From Gaiellasilicea sp037721555 (GTDB taxonomy: Bacteria; Actinomycetota; Thermoleophilia; Gaiellales; Gaiellaceae), in assembly GCA_037721555.1 (NCBI GenBank), contig JBBJOI010000016.1, positions 1 through 64,000 of the forward strand: DNA of 64,000 nucleotides. The letters run 5' to 3'. How positions within the stretch are numbered: position 1 is the stretch's first letter; each line of letters starts with the position of its first letter. This document shows positions 26,141-35,822 of the stretch, one piece after another. The position numbers and the translations under genes were made by a program. The notes beneath the pieces are model-generated. The model ran no database searches, was not told the origin of the DNA, and saw only the letters and a list, made by a program, of their open reading frames with translations.

Positions 26141-29100
26141 ATGAGAGGGATTGCAAGGGGGGCATCGCTCCTCGTCGTGGGGCTGCTCGCCGTCGTTTTG
26201 ACGGCTGGTGCCACGGCACGCCCGTCGTCGAGCGCAGGGGGCATCAGCGCGTTCGCCGAGTCTTCGCCCGAGCGTTTTGCTCAACTGCTCGGCGCGCACA
26301 ACTACGCAAATTTCAAGCCGGCCGCGCTCGGGCGCACTGGGCCGGTACGGGTCATCCTCGAGCTCACCGGCGCATCGGTCGCCGAGCGCCAGGGCGACGC
26401 GAAGCAGGGCGGCTCGACGTTGACCGATGCGCAGCGGAGCTCGATCCGGGCTGCGCTGGAGGAGCGGCAGAGTGAGATCGCAGCACGCGTGACCGCGCTC
26501 GGCGGCACTGTGCATCTCCGCTTCCAGGACGCGTTCAACGGCATCTCCGTGACGATCGCGGGCAACAAGCTCTCGCAACTCGAAGAGCTCGCCGGCGTCA
26601 AGCGAGTCCGCGTCGCGCGTCTGTTCAAGCCCGACAACACCGCCTCCGCGCAATTCGTCAACGCGCCGCAGGTATGGAACGGTGCAAACGGCTTCACGGG
26701 CAAAGGCGTCAAGGTCGCCGTCATCGATACGGGTATCGACTACACCCACCGCATGTTCGGTGGCCCCGGCACCGTGGCGGCGTACGAAGCCGCGGACGCC
26801 GCCGACACCGTGCTCGGACAAGGTGAGTTCGGCCGCAAGGTGATCGGCGGCTTCGACTTCGTCGGCGACGACTACGACGCAAGCTCCGACGATCCGGCCG
26901 AGCTGACTCCGAGGCCGGATCCGGATCCGCTCGACTGCGACGGCCACGGCTCGCACGTCGCTGGCACGGCCGCCGGATTCGGCGTCCTCGCCAACGGCAC
27001 GACCTACACCGGGCCCTACAGCCCGAGCGTCTTCACGACCAACAGTTTCCTGATCGGGCCTGGCATGGCCCCGGAGGCGCTGATCCTCGCTTACCGCGTC
27101 TTCGGATGCGGCGGCTCGTCCGCCGAGGACGTCATCGTTGCCGCCCTCGACCGTGCCGTGGCGGACGACGCCGACGTGATCAACATGTCACTCGGCTCGC
27201 CCTTCGGCCGCACCGACGAGCCGAGCGCGATCGCGACGAACAACGCCGTCGACGCGGGCGTCGTCGTCGTCGCATCTGCCGGCAACAGCGGGACGGGTGC
27301 GTACATCACTGGCTCGCCGGCCGCAGCGGACAAGGCGATCTCCGTTGCCGCGATCGACGGCTCGCGGGCCGAGCTCCCGGGCGCGAACATCAACCTTCCG
27401 GGTGGAGGCAGCATCCCGGCAATCAACGCGAACGAGGCGCCGCTTCCCGCTGGCCCGTTGCAGGTGAAGGTGCTGCGGAACGCCGACGGCACCGTCTCGC
27501 TCGGCTGCAAGCCGGCTGACTACGTGGACGTCGCGGGCAAGCTCGTCGTGACGCTTCGCGGCTCCTGCGCACGGGTCGCCCGTGCGGTGTACGGCCAGAA
27601 AGCCGGCGCCGCGGCGGTCGTGATGATCAACACGTCGTCGGCGTTCCCGCCGTTCGAAGGGCCGATCGAGGGGAACCCGGACACGGGCGAGAAGTACCTC
27701 GTCACGATTCCGTTCCTCGGCGTTCGCGGCCTGCTCGGGCCGAGCCCATTCGACGATCCCGACCGGCTCGTCGCCGCGGACGGCCAGGTCGTCACGCTGA
27801 CGCCGGCGACGATCCCGAACACGACGTTCAGGAGGCTGGCCTCGTTCACGTCGAACGGGCCGCGGAACGTCGACAGCGTCCAGAAGCCTGACGTGACCGC
27901 TCCGGGCGTGTCGGTCTTCTCGACGAACGTCGGTACCGGCTTCCGCGGTGCCTACATCTCCGGCACGTCGATGGCATCGCCTGTGACGGCCGGTGTCGCG
28001 GCACTCGTCCGGCAGGCTCACCCCACGTGGTCGCCGGCCTTCGTCAAGGGCGCGCTCATGAACACGGCAGAGGCCGGGCCCTCGAAGATCGTGTCGGGTT
28101 ACGACCCGAGGCGCGCGGGTACCGGCGTCATCCAGGCCGATCGCGCGGTCGCGACGGTAGGTCTGACCACCACGACCAACGGCCGAAACTCGCTCAGCTA
28201 TGGCTACGACCAGCTGACGGCTGCGTACTCGGAGAGTCATTCGCTCACGATTCACAACACGGGCGGAACGGCTCTCACCTACAACCTGACGTCGGCCTTC
28301 ACGGGCAACGCCCGAGGAGCCGACTTCACGTACTCCGAGAATCCGGTGGCCGTTCCCGCCGGTGGCTCGAAGACAGTGACGGTGACGGTGTCACTCACGG
28401 CAACTGAGGTGGCGGCGCTGCCGTTCGCGGTCGAGTCGAACTTCGGCGGGCTCGCCCACGCGATTCGCGGCGTGGTCGTCGCGACGCCGACCGCCACCGG
28501 AGCCGGCCTCCTCCCACTGAGGGTGCCGTTTTTGTGGGTGCCGCGAGGGCTCTCGAACGTCCAGGTGACGAGTGCACCGGCGCTCTTGAAGTCGACGATC
28601 GAGCTGCAGAACACCGGTATCCACAGCGGTCTCGCGGATCGGTTCGTGTTGGCCCAGACGGATGCGAACGACGTGCCGCATCCGGAGGACTCGACCGACA
28701 TCCGCGCGATCGGGATGCAGACGCTGCCGCGTGAAGCGCTGTGCGGCAACGATCCGATCGGGGTGTGCGGGACAGGTAACGACCGGGCGTTGGCCTTCGC
28801 GATCAACGTCTGGGGCTTCTACTCGAACCCGTCGGTGAGCGAGTTCGACATCCTGGTGAACACGGACGGGGACGAGGATCCCGAGTTCATCGTCGTCGGC
28901 GTCGACATCGGTGCAATCCTCGCGGGCTCGTTCGACGGCCGGTTTGCATCGGTCGTGTTCGACGCCGAAACAGGCGACCTCGTGAACGCGTGGGTCGCCG
29001 AGGCGCCGATGAACGGCTCGACGATGGTGCTGCCGTTCCTGGCCAGCGACATCGGCATCTCGGGCCGGCCCGTCCGGAATCCGTTCACGACGATCGAGTT

Positions 29101-29407
29101 CCAGGCGTACTCGTTCTCGATTGTCCCGGCGGACGACGGCGACGAAGCGACGCCCGAGGTCAACACCCTCGAGGACATCACCGCACCGGCACGGATCGGG
29201 CTCGGCGGCCTGCTCGGCTCGAGCCGCGGCGGCTCGTCCTCGGTGTTGCTCGCTCCGGGAGAGTCGGCGGTGATCCCCGCGCCGACGCCCCTGCTCCAGC
29301 AGACGCTGGGCGCGAAGGGCTGGATGATCGTCACGCATGACGACGCCAACGGCGCTGCACAGGCCGACCTGGTGCCGGCACCGTCGATCGACCTGCCGCT
29401 CCCCTAG
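26141..29407 (+). CDS. Secreted subtilisin-like serine protease with PA insert
   Basis: 1088 residues, signal peptide (LLVVGLLAVVLTAGATA). An I9-type propeptide follows (VRVILELTGASVAERQG, ALGGTVHLRFQDAFNGIS). The S8 triad is intact: Asp in VAVIDTGIDYTH (about 196), His in CDGHGSHVAGTAAG (about 268), Ser in ISGTSMASPVTAG (about 608). Between His and Ser lies a protease-associated insert (KAGAAAVVMINTSSAFPPF), as in the vpr/lactocepin group. The last 400 residues are beta-rich, Fn3- or CARDB-like (LTIHNTGGTALTYNLTS). Likely a cell-surface or secreted scavenging protease. Confidence 0.92.
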   Translation: MRGIARGASLLVVGLLAVVLTAGATARPSSSAGGISAFAESSPERFAQLLGAHNYANFKPAALGRTGPVRVILELTGASVAERQGDAKQGGSTLTDAQRSSIRAALEERQSEIAARVTALGGTVHLRFQDAFNGISVTIAGNKLSQLEELAGVKRVRVARLFKPDNTASAQFVNAPQVWNGANGFTGKGVKVAVIDTGIDYTHRMFGGPGTVAAYEAADAADTVLGQGEFGRKVIGGFDFVGDDYDASSDDPAELTPRPDPDPLDCDGHGSHVAGTAAGFGVLANGTTYTGPYSPSVFTTNSFLIGPGMAPEALILAYRVFGCGGSSAEDVIVAALDRAVADDADVINMSLGSPFGRTDEPSAIATNNAVDAGVVVVASAGNSGTGAYITGSPAAADKAISVAAIDGSRAELPGANINLPGGGSIPAINANEAPLPAGPLQVKVLRNADGTVSLGCKPADYVDVAGKLVVTLRGSCARVARAVYGQKAGAAAVVMINTSSAFPPFEGPIEGNPDTGEKYLVTIPFLGVRGLLGPSPFDDPDRLVAADGQVVTLTPATIPNTTFRRLASFTSNGPRNVDSVQKPDVTAPGVSVFSTNVGTGFRGAYISGTSMASPVTAGVAALVRQAHPTWSPAFVKGALMNTAEAGPSKIVSGYDPRRAGTGVIQADRAVATVGLTTTTNGRNSLSYGYDQLTAAYSESHSLTIHNTGGTALTYNLTSAFTGNARGADFTYSENPVAVPAGGSKTVTVTVSLTATEVAALPFAVESNFGGLAHAIRGVVVATPTATGAGLLPLRVPFLWVPRGLSNVQVTSAPALLKSTIELQNTGIHSGLADRFVLAQTDANDVPHPEDSTDIRAIGMQTLPREALCGNDPIGVCGTGNDRALAFAINVWGFYSNPSVSEFDILVNTDGDEDPEFIVVGVDIGAILAGSFDGRFASVVFDAETGDLVNAWVAEAPMNGSTMVLPFLASDIGISGRPVRNPFTTIEFQAYSFSIVPADDGDEATPEVNTLEDITAPARIGLGGLLGSSRGGSSSVLLAPGESAVIPAPTPLLQQTLGAKGWMIVTHDDANGAAQADLVPAPSIDLPLP

Positions 29408-29430
29408 GGAGGCGGCAATAGCAACAGGCG

Positions 29431-29456
29431 ACGGGCCCCGGGAGACCGGGGCCCGT
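29431..29456 (+). terminator. Strong GC hairpin after the subtilase gene
   Basis: ACGGGCCCCG (29431-29440) pairs perfectly with CGGGGCCCGT (29447-29456), loop 6 nt, starting 23 bp after the stop codon. No T-run follows, common in high-GC actinomycetes. Confidence 0.7.
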
Positions 29457-29629
29457 TCGCGTCATGGCCCGAGCTCGGTTCGGGTATCGCGGACGAACGA
29501 CGCCCGGCGTGGCCTATGGCCCCTCCCGGAGCGGGTGTCGACGTGCTACCGCGACTGCCGGCTGTCGGAGCCGCGCGGTGCACGACGGCCCCCGGACGGC
29601 GGCGCGCCGGCCGGATACCTCCTCAAGCC

Positions 29630-30280
29630 CTAGCGCGCAAGCGTCGCGAGCTTCGTCTCGAGGCTCGTGCGCTCACGCTCCGCGATCGGCGCTCGGAGCG
29701 CTCGCTGCACGGTCTCGATGTCAGGATCCTTGTCGTAGTAGAGCCGCAAGAGCTCGACGAGGCTCGGGTGCTCGCCGGTGCCGGGAAGCAGCTCGATCCG
29801 CGCGCCCGCGGCCACCTCCCCCTCCTCGAGCACACGCGCGTAGGCGCCGGTACGCTCGGCCGCTGCGAAGCGCTTCACCCAGCCCGGCTGACTCACCCCT
29901 AGCAGGCCGATCTTGTTCGCGAAAACCGCGCACGGGACGCGGGGCGCAGTCAGCTCGAGCAGCGCTGCCCCCACTCGCATGCGGTCGCCAGGCCGCGGCT
30001 CGTCACCGAGATCCGAGACGGTGAGGTTTTCGCCGAAGGTTCCGGGCGCGAGCGTGGTGCCGAGCTCGGCCTCCCACCAGGAATAATCCTGGCGGCTGTA
30101 GAGGTAGACGGCCTGATCGGCGCCGCCGTGGTGCACGGTGTCGGCGACGATGTCGCCAGAGAGACCGAGCCTGCCGATGAATGCTCGCTCGACCGGCCGC
30201 TTGTCGATCCCCGTATCGACGGAGCGAGCGCCGAGGTTCACCGTCTCGCGACGACCGAGGTTGACCGCTTCGAGGTGCAC
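29630..30280 (-). CDS. MOSC-domain protein, YiiM type
   Basis: 216 residues from GTG, 4 bp after lipA. MOSC domains bind molybdenum or its cofactor. Seen: HHGGADQAVYLYSRQDYSWW, then TFGENLTVSDLGDEPRPGDR and LELTAPRVPCAVFANKIG, whose Cys is the conserved MOSC cysteine. The C-terminal three-helix YiiM extension is present (PSLVELLRLYYDKDPD). YiiM-type proteins reduce N-hydroxylated bases such as 6-hydroxylaminopurine using the Mo cofactor. Placement after lipA looks incidental. Confidence 0.85.
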   Translation of the reverse strand: MHLEAVNLGRRETVNLGARSVDTGIDKRPVERAFIGRLGLSGDIVADTVHHGGADQAVYLYSRQDYSWWEAELGTTLAPGTFGENLTVSDLGDEPRPGDRMRVGAALLELTAPRVPCAVFANKIGLLGVSQPGWVKRFAAAERTGAYARVLEEGEVAAGARIELLPGTGEHPSLVELLRLYYDKDPDIETVQRALRAPIAERERTSLETKLATLAR

Positions 30281-30284
30281 GCCG

Positions 30285-31205
30285 TCAGTACGCGACGGCG
30301 CCGCGACCGGTTGCGGCGGCGTGGCGCTGCTCGTCCGCGCGGTAGCTCGAGCGGACGAGCGGGCCGGCGAAGACCGAGCCGAACCCCAGCGCCTCACCCT
30401 GCTCGCGCAGCCAGCGGAACTCGTCGGGGTGCACCCAGCGGTCGATCTGCACGTGCTTCGACGAGGGCTGGAGGTACTGGCCGATCGTGACGACATCGAC
30501 CTCGTGGGCGCGCAGATCGCGCATCGTCTCGACGACCTCGACGTTCGTCTCCCCGAGCCCGACGATGATTCCGGACTTCGTCAGCACCGGGTAGTCCGCA
30601 AGCTCCTTCGCGCGACCCAGCAGCCACAATGCCCTGTCGTAGCTCGCCTTGGCGCCGCGCATGTTCCGGTGTAAGCGGCGCACGGTCTCGATGTTATGGT
30701 TGAAGACCTCGGGGCGCGCAGCGAGCACGGTACGCAGGGCTTCCTCCTCGACGCCGAGGAAGTCGGGCGTCAGCACCTCCACGCTCGCCTGCGGCAGCTT
30801 CGCCTTGATCGCGCGGATCGTGGCCGCGAAGTGGCTCGCACCGCGGTCGGGCACGTCGTCGCGGTCGACCGAGGTGACGACGACGTGCTTGAGCCCCATC
30901 TGCGCCGCCGCCTGTCCAACTCGCAGCGGTTCGAGCGCGTCGGGCGCGCTCTCGGGCCTGCCTGAGTGCACGAAGCAGTAGCGGCAGGCGCGCGTGCAGG
31001 TCTCGCCGAGGATCTGAAAGGTTGCCGTGCCGCGGCCCCAGCACTCGGAGATGTTCGGACACCTTGCCTCCTCGCAGACCGTGTTCAACGAGAGGCCGTG
31101 CAGCAGCTTCTTGACGTCGAAGTAGCGACCGTCGGCGCTCGGCGCGCGCACCTTCATCCATTCGGGCCGGCGCGGACGCTCGGCAACGGGAAGCGAGGAT
31201 TCCAT
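30285..31205 (-). CDS. lipA: Lipoyl synthase
   Basis: Radical-SAM enzyme inserting two sulfurs into octanoyl-lysine on lipoyl domains. 306 residues from the ATG at 31205. Auxiliary cluster cysteines: CEEARCPNISECW. Radical-SAM motif: CTRACRYCFV. Also VVTSVDRDDVPDRGASHF and the late RSSYRADEQ serine motif. It acts on the E2 protein encoded at 32184. Upstream in the operon is lipB, 70 bp away. Confidence 0.95.
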   Translation of the reverse strand: MESSLPVAERPRRPEWMKVRAPSADGRYFDVKKLLHGLSLNTVCEEARCPNISECWGRGTATFQILGETCTRACRYCFVHSGRPESAPDALEPLRVGQAAAQMGLKHVVVTSVDRDDVPDRGASHFAATIRAIKAKLPQASVEVLTPDFLGVEEEALRTVLAARPEVFNHNIETVRRLHRNMRGAKASYDRALWLLGRAKELADYPVLTKSGIIVGLGETNVEVVETMRDLRAHEVDVVTIGQYLQPSSKHVQIDRWVHPDEFRWLREQGEALGFGSVFAGPLVRSSYRADEQRHAAATGRGAVAY

Positions 31206-31275
31206 GGCAGTCACTTTAGTGATGGCACCAGCCCGAACGCTGGCACGTGCAGGCAGCATGGCGCGGATCTCGCGG

Positions 31276-31965
31276 TCACCGGACGGCGAGCTGCTCGTGC
31301 ACCGGCTGCGGCCAGAGGCCGTGGCCCGCGTCGGCCGGTAGCTCTTCCAGCTCGAGCGCGAAGACCTCAGCAAGCGCTCCCAGGGCATAGGGGCGCACCT
31401 CGTCCACCGTCACCGAGCGACCGAGCTCGCGCGCAATCGTCGTGAAGGCCGCGTCCTCGAGTCCGCAGGCGGTGATCCACTGGGTGAACGGCGCTGGATC
31501 CAGGTCGACGTTGAGGGCGTAGCCGTGCGTCGTCACCCAGCGGGAGATGTGGATCCCGATCGAGGCGATCTTCCGGGGAGGCGGGTGCAGCCACACACCT
31601 GTGAACCCGTCGATCCTTTGCCCGTCCAGTGAGAACGCTGCAAGCGTTTGCACTAGCGCCTCCTCCAGGTCGCGGCAGTAGCGCTTGACGTCCTGCCCGT
31701 GCCGCCTGAGGTCGAGGATCGGATAGCAGACGAGCTGGCCAGGCCCGTGGAAGGTCGACTTGCCGCCGCGGTTCGTCTCCACGAGCTCGACCTCCGCCCC
31801 TTCCGGCACGTGCAGCTCGGCCTCGTCCGTGCGCCGGCCGAGCGTGACGACGGCCGGGTGCTCGAGCATCAGGATCGTGTCGGGGATGGCGCCCTGACGG
31901 ACGGCACCGGCGAGCGAGCGCTGGAGCGCCCAGGCCTCGCGGTAGGGCACGAGGCCGAGGTTCAT
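31276..31965 (-). CDS. lipB: Octanoyltransferase LipB
   Basis: Moves octanoyl from acyl carrier protein to lipoyl domains, the step before LipA. 229 residues from ATG 31965; a GTG at 31983 is an alternative start. Motifs: LEHPAVVTLGRRTDEAEL, GGKSTFHGPGQLVCYPILDL, and SIGIHISRWVTTHGYALNVD with the catalytic Lys/Cys region ITACGLEDAAFTTI. Length is usual for the family. Confidence 0.95.
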   Translation of the reverse strand: MNLGLVPYREAWALQRSLAGAVRQGAIPDTILMLEHPAVVTLGRRTDEAELHVPEGAEVELVETNRGGKSTFHGPGQLVCYPILDLRRHGQDVKRYCRDLEEALVQTLAAFSLDGQRIDGFTGVWLHPPPRKIASIGIHISRWVTTHGYALNVDLDPAPFTQWITACGLEDAAFTTIARELGRSVTVDEVRPYALGALAEVFALELEELPADAGHGLWPQPVHEQLAVR

Positions 31966-32183
31966 CACGTAGGCGCCCTTCACGCTCCCCCAAGCGTAAT
32001 CGTGCCGCCGGCCAGGTCGCGGAAAGTGCGGAGCCAGGCGGTCACCAGACCCGAACGGTGCGACGACCGAGGGCGGCAACGGCGCGAGGATCGGATCCCG
32101 GGTGAGCATCCTGCATACCGCACCGGGATCCGCCTCGCACGCCACGACGTGACGGTCGATCGGCGGCCAGGAGCAACCGCAGG

Positions 32184-33713
32184 TTAGTAGTCCGACTCGC
32201 CCCAGCTCTCGAGCCGCTTGCGCAGGTCGCGCAGGAAGCGGCCCGCGAGCGCGCCGTCGACGAGCCGGTGGTCGTAGGTCAGCGTCAGGTTCATGATCGG
32301 CCGGACTGCGATCACGTCCTGGCCGAGCTCGTCCTGCACCACCCACGGCCGCTTCACGACGGCGTAGGTGCCGAGGATTCCTGCCTGCGGCTGGCTGATC
32401 ACCGGCGTTCCATGGAAAGTCCCGTACCCACCGGGGTTCGTGATCGTGAAGGTGCCGCCCTGGACGTCGTCCGGCGTCAGCTTCTTGTCCCGGGCGCGGG
32501 CTGCGATCTCGGTCACCGCTCGCGCCATGCCCAGGAGGTTCAGGCCCTCCGTGTTCTTCACGACCGGGACGATCAGCCCCTTGCCGTCCGCAAGCTCCAC
32601 GGCGAAGCCGAGGTTGACGTAGTTCCGGGTCACGATCTTGTCGCCACGGATCTCGCCGTTGATCCACGGAAAGTCGCGGAGCGTCTCCACCGTTGCTCGG
32701 GCTACGAAGGACAGGTAGGTCGGGTTGACGCCGTACGCGGTGCCGTACTCCTGCTTCAGCTTCCCGCGGATCGCGACGACCTTCGACATGTCGACCTCGA
32801 TCGCGCTCGTCACGTGCGCGGCCGTGTCGAGCGAGCGGCGCATGTGCTCGGCGATGCCCCGGCGCATCGCGGTCATGGGCTCCACGGCTTCACCCTGGGC
32901 AGGTTCGCCGGCCACAGCCTGCGGCTGGGGCCGAGGCGCCGCCTGTCGCGTCGACGCTGCCTGCGCAGGCGCTTGGGGTACTGCCGGCGGCGGAGGCTGA
33001 GGCGCCATGGGGGTCGCCACCTCTGACGGCGCAGCCGGCGGAGTCGCCGAAACCTGCTGCGGTGTCGCCTCCTCAGCCGGAGGCGGCGTAGCCCTTGTCG
33101 AGGCGCCGGACTCGACGAAGGCAAGGATGTCTTTTTTCGTAACGCGTCCGCCGGTGCCGGTGCCCTGCACCTGGCTCACGTCGACGCCGTGCTCGGATGC
33201 GATCCGCGCGACGACCGGCGAGAGGAACGTCCTGCCGTTGTCGCCGCCACCTGCGGGTGCTGCGGCAGGTGCTGGAGGTGTCTCGGCCGGGGCCGCTGGC
33301 GCCTGCTGCGCGGGCTCGGCCGCCTGTGAGACGTCGCCGACCCCCTCGCTCGCGGCGGCCATGGCCTCGTCGGCTGCTGCCTGGGTCGCCGGTGGTGGCG
33401 GCATCTCATCCTGCGTGACGGTGCCGACATCGGCACCTCCTACCTCAGACCCAGCCTCAGATCCGGCGGGGGCGATCACGGCGAGCACGGTGCCCACGTC
33501 GACCGTCTCCCCCTCCTGCACCACGATCTGGGCAACGACGCCGGCGCCAGGGCTCGGCACCTCGGTGTCGACCTTGTCAGTCGAGATCTCGAGCAGCGCC
33601 TCGTCCTGGGCGATCGGATCGCCCTCCGCCTTCAGCCACTTCGTAATCGTCCCCTCGGCGACCGACACGCCCATCTGCGGCATGACGACCTCGGTTTGCG
33701 TGTTCGTGGCCAT
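32184..33713 (-). CDS. 2-oxoacid dehydrogenase E2 (dihydrolipoamide acyltransferase)
   Basis: 509 residues. N-terminal lipoyl domain with the lipoylated Lys in EISTDKVDTEVPSPG (about residue 47). A long Ala/Pro-rich linker follows, then the E1/E3-binding domain (LSPVVARIASEHGVDVSQVQ, GGRVTKKDIL), a second Ala/Pro/Gln linker, and the catalytic domain ending in LTYDHRLVDGALAGRFLRDL with the HxxxDG His and Asp. One lipoyl domain only. The next operon genes make its lipoyl group. The E1 types suggest a branched-chain oxoacid complex, though pyruvate cannot be excluded. No E3 gene is seen here. Confidence 0.93.
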   Translation of the reverse strand: MATNTQTEVVMPQMGVSVAEGTITKWLKAEGDPIAQDEALLEISTDKVDTEVPSPGAGVVAQIVVQEGETVDVGTVLAVIAPAGSEAGSEVGGADVGTVTQDEMPPPPATQAAADEAMAAASEGVGDVSQAAEPAQQAPAAPAETPPAPAAAPAGGGDNGRTFLSPVVARIASEHGVDVSQVQGTGTGGRVTKKDILAFVESGASTRATPPPAEEATPQQVSATPPAAPSEVATPMAPQPPPPAVPQAPAQAASTRQAAPRPQPQAVAGEPAQGEAVEPMTAMRRGIAEHMRRSLDTAAHVTSAIEVDMSKVVAIRGKLKQEYGTAYGVNPTYLSFVARATVETLRDFPWINGEIRGDKIVTRNYVNLGFAVELADGKGLIVPVVKNTEGLNLLGMARAVTEIAARARDKKLTPDDVQGGTFTITNPGGYGTFHGTPVISQPQAGILGTYAVVKRPWVVQDELGQDVIAVRPIMNLTLTYDHRLVDGALAGRFLRDLRKRLESWGESDY

Positions 33714-33722
33714 AGGTCTCCT

Positions 33723-34697
33723 CTAGTACGCGGCGAGCTCTCTCAGCCCTGCGACGACGTCGTCCACCTGGGGGATGAATGCCTTCTCGAGCACCGGCGA
33801 GAACGGCACGGGACAATCGGGTGCGGCGATGCGCTTGACCGGACCGTCGAGGTCCTCGAACGCCTCCTCGGCGATCGTGGCCGCGATCTCGGCGCCGAAG
33901 CCGCCGGTGCGCGTGTCCTCGTGCAGGACGAGCACCTTGGAGGTCTTGCGCGCGCTGGCGAGCACCGCCTCGCGATCCCACGGCATCACGGTGCGCAGGT
34001 CGATGATCTCGACCGAGACGCCGTCCTCGTCGAGCTTCTTCGCGGCCTCGCCGGCCGTATAGACCATCGCGCCCCACGTGATCACCGAGACGTCATCTCC
34101 TTCGAGGTGCGTGCGTGCCTTGCCGAATGGGATCGTGTAGCGCTCCTCGGGCACCTCGCTTTTGATCCGGCGGTACAGATGCTTGTGCTCGAAGAAGAGC
34201 ACGGGGTTCGGGTCCTGGATCGCGGTGATCAGGAGGCCCTTCGCGTCCTCCGGCGTCGCGGGGCAGACGCACTTCAGCCCGGGGATGTGAGCGAAGGAGC
34301 TCTCCGGATTCTGGGAGTGGAACGGCCCACCGGAGAAGCCGCCGCCGGACGGGAGCCTGACGACGATCGGCACGGGCGTGCCGGCACGGAAGCGTTGCTT
34401 TGCCGCGACGGTGACGAGGTGATCCCAGGCGCAGGAGACGAAGTCGGCGAACTGCATCTCCGCCACCGGGCGCATGCCCATCATCGCCGCGCCCGTGCAG
34501 GCGCCGACGATCGCGGTCTCGGCGAGCGGCGAGTCGATCACGCGCCAGGGCCCGAACTCCTCCTGGAAGCCGAGCGTCACCTTGAACGCTCCACCGTAGA
34601 CGCCGACGTCCTCGCCGATCACGAAGACGCGCTCGTCACGGCGCATCTCCGTGCGAAGCCCGTCCGAGATCGCCTGGAGGTAGGTCATCTCTGCCAT
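33723..34697 (-). CDS. 2-oxoacid dehydrogenase E1, beta chain
   Basis: 324 residues from ATG 34697. The ThDP-binding partner chain: RVFVIGEDVGVYGGAFKVT with the Glu that activates thiamine, then RVIDSPLAETAIVGACTGAA and MQFADFVSCAWDHLV, and VLHEDTRTGGFGAEIAATI in the C-terminal domain. Ends 9 bp before E2. Forms an alpha2beta2 E1 with the gene immediately upstream. Sequence style is closest to branched-chain or acetoin-type E1 beta. Confidence 0.92.
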   Translation of the reverse strand: MAEMTYLQAISDGLRTEMRRDERVFVIGEDVGVYGGAFKVTLGFQEEFGPWRVIDSPLAETAIVGACTGAAMMGMRPVAEMQFADFVSCAWDHLVTVAAKQRFRAGTPVPIVVRLPSGGGFSGGPFHSQNPESSFAHIPGLKCVCPATPEDAKGLLITAIQDPNPVLFFEHKHLYRRIKSEVPEERYTIPFGKARTHLEGDDVSVITWGAMVYTAGEAAKKLDEDGVSVEIIDLRTVMPWDREAVLASARKTSKVLVLHEDTRTGGFGAEIAATIAEEAFEDLDGPVKRIAAPDCPVPFSPVLEKAFIPQVDDVVAGLRELAAY

Positions 34698-34716
34698 CGC
34701 TACTCGGTCCCTCGCC

Positions 34717-35760
34717 CTACTTGTGGTGGGGCGTGTCGAGGTCCTCAGGCGTCGCGTAGACGCCCTCCAGCAGCGTGGACGGATCCGGCTGGGGCGACTC
34801 GTCAGCACGAGCGAGTGCGTCGTTCAAGAGCTTCTTGACGCGCCCCCCGATCTCGTCCTCCTCCTCGCCCGAGAGCTCCGCGTTCTCCCTCAGCCAGGTG
34901 CGGAACCGCTCGACCGGGTCGCGCTTCGCCCACTCCTCGAAGAGCTCCTTGGGGACGTAGAAGGCGTCGTCGTGGACTGCGTGGCCCTCCATCCGCAGGG
35001 TCTGGCACTCGAGCAGCGTCGGGCCCCCGCCCTCACGGGCCTTCTCGATCGCGCTGCGGGCCTCACGGTAGACGGCAAGCACGTCCGTGCCGTCGACGAC
35101 AACCCCCTCGAAGCCGTATGCCGCCGCCCGATCCGCGAGGTGCTCGACCGCGTAGCCGAGGTGCGTCGGAGTCGAATAGGCCCATTGATTGTTGTCACAA
35201 ATGAAAACGACCGGCAGCTGTCGCACGCCGGCGAAGTTCATCGCCTCGTGCGCGTCGCCTCGAGCCGAAGCTCCTTCCCCGAACCAGCCCACCGCGACGC
35301 GCTTCTCCTGCCGGATCCGGAAAGCGAGCGCGCAACCGACGGCGACCGGCAGCATCGCTGGGAGGTGGCTGACCATTGCGATCATGCCGAGGCGCGAGTC
35401 GGCCATGTGCACGTTGCCGTCGCGGCCACGGGTGGGACCGTCCTCGCGCCCCATGTACTGGGCGAAGATGCGCCACGCATCGACCCCGCGGGTCACGTGC
35501 ACGCCCATGTCGCGGTGGAGCGGCGTGCCGACGTCGTTCGGGCCCATCGCGGTCGCCACGCCGACGGCAGCGCCCTCGTTGCCGCGGCCCGTGTAGAACG
35601 AGCCCGGGATCTTGCCCTGCTTGTACAGAATGTGCCCGCGCTCCTCGATCCCGCGCGTGACGAGCAGGTGGCGGTAGATGCCGAGCAGGTCCTCGCGATC
35701 GAGACCCGCCTCCTTCACCTCACTCAGCGAGCCGACCGGCTCTGCCTCGCGCACCGCCAT
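34717..35760 (-). CDS. 2-oxoacid dehydrogenase E1, alpha chain
   Basis: 347 residues from ATG. The thiamine diphosphate and Mg site is VGWFGEGASARGDAHEAMNF followed by FICDNNQWAYS (GDG/GEG...NN motif). The phosphorylation-loop-like region YGFEGVVVDGTDVLAVYREA and the R-x-x-GH motif in TLRMEGHAVHDDAFYV are conserved. First gene of the operon E1a-E1b-E2-(lipB-lipA-MOSC); gaps within it are 19 and 9 bp, then about 220 bp before lipB. Decarboxylates a 2-oxoacid and passes the acyl group to E2. Confidence 0.92.
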   Translation of the reverse strand: MAVREAEPVGSLSEVKEAGLDREDLLGIYRHLLVTRGIEERGHILYKQGKIPGSFYTGRGNEGAAVGVATAMGPNDVGTPLHRDMGVHVTRGVDAWRIFAQYMGREDGPTRGRDGNVHMADSRLGMIAMVSHLPAMLPVAVGCALAFRIRQEKRVAVGWFGEGASARGDAHEAMNFAGVRQLPVVFICDNNQWAYSTPTHLGYAVEHLADRAAAYGFEGVVVDGTDVLAVYREARSAIEKAREGGGPTLLECQTLRMEGHAVHDDAFYVPKELFEEWAKRDPVERFRTWLRENAELSGEEEDEIGGRVKKLLNDALARADESPQPDPSTLLEGVYATPEDLDTPHHK

Positions 35761-35822
35761 TCGCGCAACCCCCGCTCGTAGATGACCGCGGCGAACTCTA
35801 ACGACCGCGTAGGATCGCCCGC

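Noticed and set aside
24701..26956. Minus-strand open frames opposite fumarase and the subtilase start
   Set aside because: High-GC shadow frames; no motifs, and the plus strand is unambiguous.
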